Shown: positions 14,481 to 17,102 of the stretch, piece by piece
Position numbering within the stretch: position 1 is the first letter of the stretch
How the letters are laid out: each line of letters begins with the position of its first letter
Source: Phycisphaerales bacterium UBA1161
GTDB lineage: Bacteria; Planctomycetota; Phycisphaerae; Tepidisphaerales; Tepidisphaeraceae
DNA length: 17,102 nt
NCBI GenBank assembly: GCA_002311745.1
Contig: DBZL01000048.1
Coordinates: forward strand, 1-17,102
Direction: 5' to 3'
Notes under the pieces: model-generated
Told to the model about the DNA's origin: nothing
Databases searched by the model: none
The model's input: only the letters and a program-made list of their open reading frames with translations
Position numbers and translations under genes: made by a program

Positions 14481-17102
14481 ATGAAGCACCATTCGGCACA
14501 ACGGCAGTATTGGCGCAGTCTGGAGGATTTGGCCCAGACGCCGGAGGTGCGCGCCCTGGCGGAAAAGGAGTTTGCGTCGTACGACCCGGCGGAGATGGCG
14601 TCGATGCCGGCGATGACGCGGCGGCGGTTCGTGCAGCTCATGGGCGCGTCGATGGCGCTGGCGGGGTTGACCCTGAGCGGCTGCCGGCGCTGGCCGCAGG
14701 AGAAACTGGCCCCCTACACGAGCAATCCACCGGGCCGGATTCCCGGCGTGCCGGAACAATACGCCACCGTGATGGAACTGGGCGGCGTGGCCAGGCCGCT
14801 GCTCGTCAGCAGCTTTGATGGGCGGCCCATCAAGATCGAGGGCAATCCGTCGCATCCCTATTCGCAGACGGTGCCGGGCAAAATCGGCGCTTCCGATGCC
14901 TTGGCGCAGGCCAGCGTGCTGGAACTGTACGATCCGGACCGCAGCAAGGCCGTGGTGGATCGCACCGTCAATCCGCAGCGTGAAAGCAACTGGCAGTCGC
15001 TTGTCAAGGCGTTACAGGGGGCGATGGATGGATTGGCCGAGGGCCGGGGGCTGGCGATCTTGAGCCAGCCCACGTCAAGCCCGACGACGGCGCGCCTGCG
15101 GCACGCGGTGCTGCAGCGGTTGCGCCAAGCGAGCTGGTATGAGTACGAGCCGCTAAGCCGCGATAATGAAATCGCCGGCAGCTACCAGGCGCTGGGACGC
15201 GCGGCGCGGCAGGTGCTGCATCTGGACAAGGCGCTCGTGGCAGTCCTGCTGGATGCCGATCCGCTGGGGACGCATCCAGCCCACGTGCGCTACGCCAACG
15301 ATTGGGCATCGCTCCGCTGCTCGGCGGATGACGGGCGGATGAACCGCCTGTACGTCGCGGAAAGCACGTTTTCCATCACCGGGTCTGTGGCGGACCAGCG
15401 CTTGGCGGTGTGCCCGTCCCGGATCGCGGCGATTTTGGGCGTGCTGGCGGCGCGGCTGGGCGTGGGAGCGGGCGATGAGCCGCTGAGCCCGGAAGAAAAT
15501 CAGTTTGTCCATCGCGCTGCGGAGGAGTTGGGGCAAAAGCGCGGCCGGGGGGTCGTCGCGGTGGGCAGCCACCTGGCGCCGCAGTGCCATGCGCTCGCCC
15601 TGGCGCTGAACGACGCCATCGGCGCCATCGGCTCGACGCTGACGCTGCACGAGGAGCCGGGCGGACATTGGTCCAATTCCGTCGAGGCGATTGCGGATTT
15701 GACGCGGCAGATCAAAGCCGGCGTCATCAAGGTGCTGATCGTCCTGGGCGGCAATCCCGCCTACGATGCGCCGGCGGATTTGGATTTCGCCGTGGCACTG
15801 AAATCCGTGCCCACCAGCGTGCACCTGAGCCTGTACGACAACGAGACCAGCAAGCTGTGCCACTGGCACGTGCCCCAAGCGCATTACCTGGAATCGTGGG
15901 GCGATGCGCGGGCGTGGGATGGCACGATCAGCATTTGCCAGCCGTTGATCGAACCGTTGTACGACGGCAAGAGTTGCGATCAGATGCTGGGGTTGCTGGC
16001 CGGGGAAGAGGAAACGGGCGGCGATGCCCTGGTGCGCGAGACGTTCAAGTCGCTTTTGCCGGATGGTTTTTCCGAATCGGCGTATCGGCAGGTTCTGCAT
16101 GATGGATTGCTGGCCGAGAGCAGCTTGCGGGAAATCCGGGCGGCGGTGAAAGCGCCGGCGCCTCTGGAGCCGTTCGAGGAGACCCAGGGGTTTGAGATTC
16201 GGTTCTTGCAGGACTGGCGCGTGTACGACGGGCGATTTGCAGGCAACGGGTGGCTGCAAGAGATGCCCGATCCGCTGACCAAGCTGGTGTGGGACAACGC
16301 GGCGCTGTTGAGCAAGAAAGACGCGGACAAGCTGGGCGTGGTCGACGGGGACATGCTCATGATCACGGTCGGCGGCCGGTCGCTGGAAATCGCCGCGTAC
16401 ATCCTGCCGGGCCAACCGCAGGGCGTGATCGGTCTGCCGTTGGGTTACGGGCGGACGGAGGCAGGGCACATCGGCACGGGCGTCGGCTTCGACACCTATG
16501 CGCTGCGTACGACGGCGGCGTCTTTCGTGGCATCGAGTGCCCAGGTCGTCAAGACCGGCGCTACCTACGCCCTGGCCACGACGCAGGATCATTACCTGCT
16601 CGACACGCTGGGGATGAAGCAGCGGCAGGAGCAGGTCGGCCAGAACAAATACCAAAGCGGCGAGATCATTCTCGAATCGACGCTGGACAAATACGCGGCC
16701 GATCGGCAGCTATTCAATCGCAAGCTGGATGGCAGCCTGGCGCTTCAGTTGTACGACCCGCCGAACAAATTCAACGACCCGCACGCCTGGGGCATGGCGA
16801 TCGACTTGAGCTGCTGCATCGGGTGTCAGGCCTGCGTGATCGCCTGCCAGGCGGAAAACAACGTACCCATCGTGGGCAAGGACCAGGTGCTGAAGAACCG
16901 GCAGATGCACTGGATTCGCATCGACCGCTATTTCAAGGGCGAGGCGGATGATCCCAGCCCGGAGGTGGTGTACCAGCCGCTCACCTGCCAGCAGTGCGAG
17001 AACGCGCCGTGCGAGCAGGTCTGTCCCGTCGGCGCGACGACGCACGACACCGAGGGGCTCAACGTCATGGTGTACAACCGCTGCGTGGGCACGCGGTATT
17101 GC
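14481..17102 (+). CDS. actB: Alternative complex III ActB: molybdopterin-oxidoreductase-like / 4Fe-4S subunit with extended Tat signal (3' end outside the window)
   Basis: An open frame of 874 codons runs to the window edge with no stop. Residues 1-44 (YWRSLEDLAQTPEVRALAEKE) form the N-terminal extension seen in the MoCo/4Fe-4S family with predicted Tat signal. The twin-arginine motif TRRRFVQLMG (46-55) follows and a hydrophobic stretch ends in LSGC68. The middle (about 85-740) resembles a molybdopterin-oxidoreductase fold, which in alternative complex III carries no molybdopterin. The ferredoxin-like part starts about 770: C779-x2-C782-x2-C785-x3-C789, then C836-x2-C839-x4-C844-x3-C848P, then C868 and C874 at the edge. 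The family is about 1000 residues long, so roughly 85-90% is present. The ATG at 14481 has GGAAGG only 3 nt away. It accepts electrons on the way to ActA; actC onwards should follow outside. Confidence 0.93.
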   Translation, partial: MKHHSAQRQYWRSLEDLAQTPEVRALAEKEFASYDPAEMASMPAMTRRRFVQLMGASMALAGLTLSGCRRWPQEKLAPYTSNPPGRIPGVPEQYATVMELGGVARPLLVSSFDGRPIKIEGNPSHPYSQTVPGKIGASDALAQASVLELYDPDRSKAVVDRTVNPQRESNWQSLVKALQGAMDGLAEGRGLAILSQPTSSPTTARLRHAVLQRLRQASWYEYEPLSRDNEIAGSYQALGRAARQVLHLDKALVAVLLDADPLGTHPAHVRYANDWASLRCSADDGRMNRLYVAESTFSITGSVADQRLAVCPSRIAAILGVLAARLGVGAGDEPLSPEENQFVHRAAEELGQKRGRGVVAVGSHLAPQCHALALALNDAIGAIGSTLTLHEEPGGHWSNSVEAIADLTRQIKAGVIKVLIVLGGNPAYDAPADLDFAVALKSVPTSVHLSLYDNETSKLCHWHVPQAHYLESWGDARAWDGTISICQPLIEPLYDGKSCDQMLGLLAGEEETGGDALVRETFKSLLPDGFSESAYRQVLHDGLLAESSLREIRAAVKAPAPLEPFEETQGFEIRFLQDWRVYDGRFAGNGWLQEMPDPLTKLVWDNAALLSKKDADKLGVVDGDMLMITVGGRSLEIAAYILPGQPQGVIGLPLGYGRTEAGHIGTGVGFDTYALRTTAASFVASSAQVVKTGATYALATTQDHYLLDTLGMKQRQEQVGQNKYQSGEIILESTLDKYAADRQLFNRKLDGSLALQLYDPPNKFNDPHAWGMAIDLSCCIGCQACVIACQAENNVPIVGKDQVLKNRQMHWIRIDRYFKGEADDPSPEVVYQPLTCQQCENAPCEQVCPVGATTHDTEGLNVMVYNRCVGTRYC

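Noticed and set aside
13146..16655. Long minus-strand open frames across actA and actB
   Set aside because: They are antisense to the CxxCH and 4Fe-4S coding sequence; one even reads through the heptad repeat. GC-rich shadow frames.

Overview
The window looks like a chromosomal segment of a GC-rich member of the Planctomycetota, possibly class Phycisphaerae. Three things suggest this: the LEPR-XLL motif (LEELEPRALLS) near the N-terminus of two large surface-type proteins, an alternative complex III locus whose ActB has the N-terminally extended Tat signal, and a haem-a operon that also encodes a cupredoxin-like lipoprotein. The phylum is a fairly confident inference; the class is a guess.

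Layout. (1) Positions 1-8148 hold two tandem, same-strand paralogues. Each has its own copy of an approximately 135-bp upstream block. Each encodes a LEPR-XLL leader, an array of fibronectin-III-like modules (11 in the first protein, 8 in the second), a beta-rich linker and a C-terminal calpain-family (C2) cysteine protease domain with Cys, His, Asn and oxyanion Gln in place. A strong intrinsic terminator separates them. (2) Positions 8149-8666 hold a tRNA-Ala(CGC) gene whose promoter sits inside a long inverted repeat, a hairpin at the tRNA 3' end, a cluster of inverted heptad repeats, and the promoter of an ArsR-family regulator. (3) Positions 8667-12681: arsR converges with a four-gene minus-strand operon, ctaA - ctaB - cupredoxin-like lipoprotein - ABC ATPase. 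Its genes overlap or abut by 4, 1 and -1 nt and it has a good sigma70-like promoter. (4) From 12827 to the end: a TPR lipoprotein with a terminator, then actA (pentahaem cytochrome c) and actB (Tat-exported molybdopterin-oxidoreductase-like/Fe-S subunit), which runs off the right edge.

How the genes fit together. ActA and ActB form the peripheral arm of alternative complex III, the quinol:cytochrome c (or cupredoxin) oxidoreductase that replaces bc1. CtaB and CtaA convert haem b to haem o and then haem a for the partner haem-copper oxidase. The cupredoxin-like lipoprotein could carry electrons or copper for the same chain, but this is inference. The two calpain-like proteins look unrelated to respiration and are probably exported or cell-surface proteases.

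Most striking points. The two calpain genes differ in length by exactly three Fn3 modules (819 nt) plus six residues of small indels, and module 2 of the shorter protein is a mosaic of modules 2 and 5 of the longer one. A perfect 22-bp palindrome lies just upstream of the first gene's Shine-Dalgarno. The tRNA combines alanine identity (anticodon CGC, G3:U70) with a glutamate-tRNA-like D arm and a four-base variable loop. A GTTGCTA heptad repeat fills the actA-actB gap. I found no integrase, transposase, CRISPR array or defence gene.
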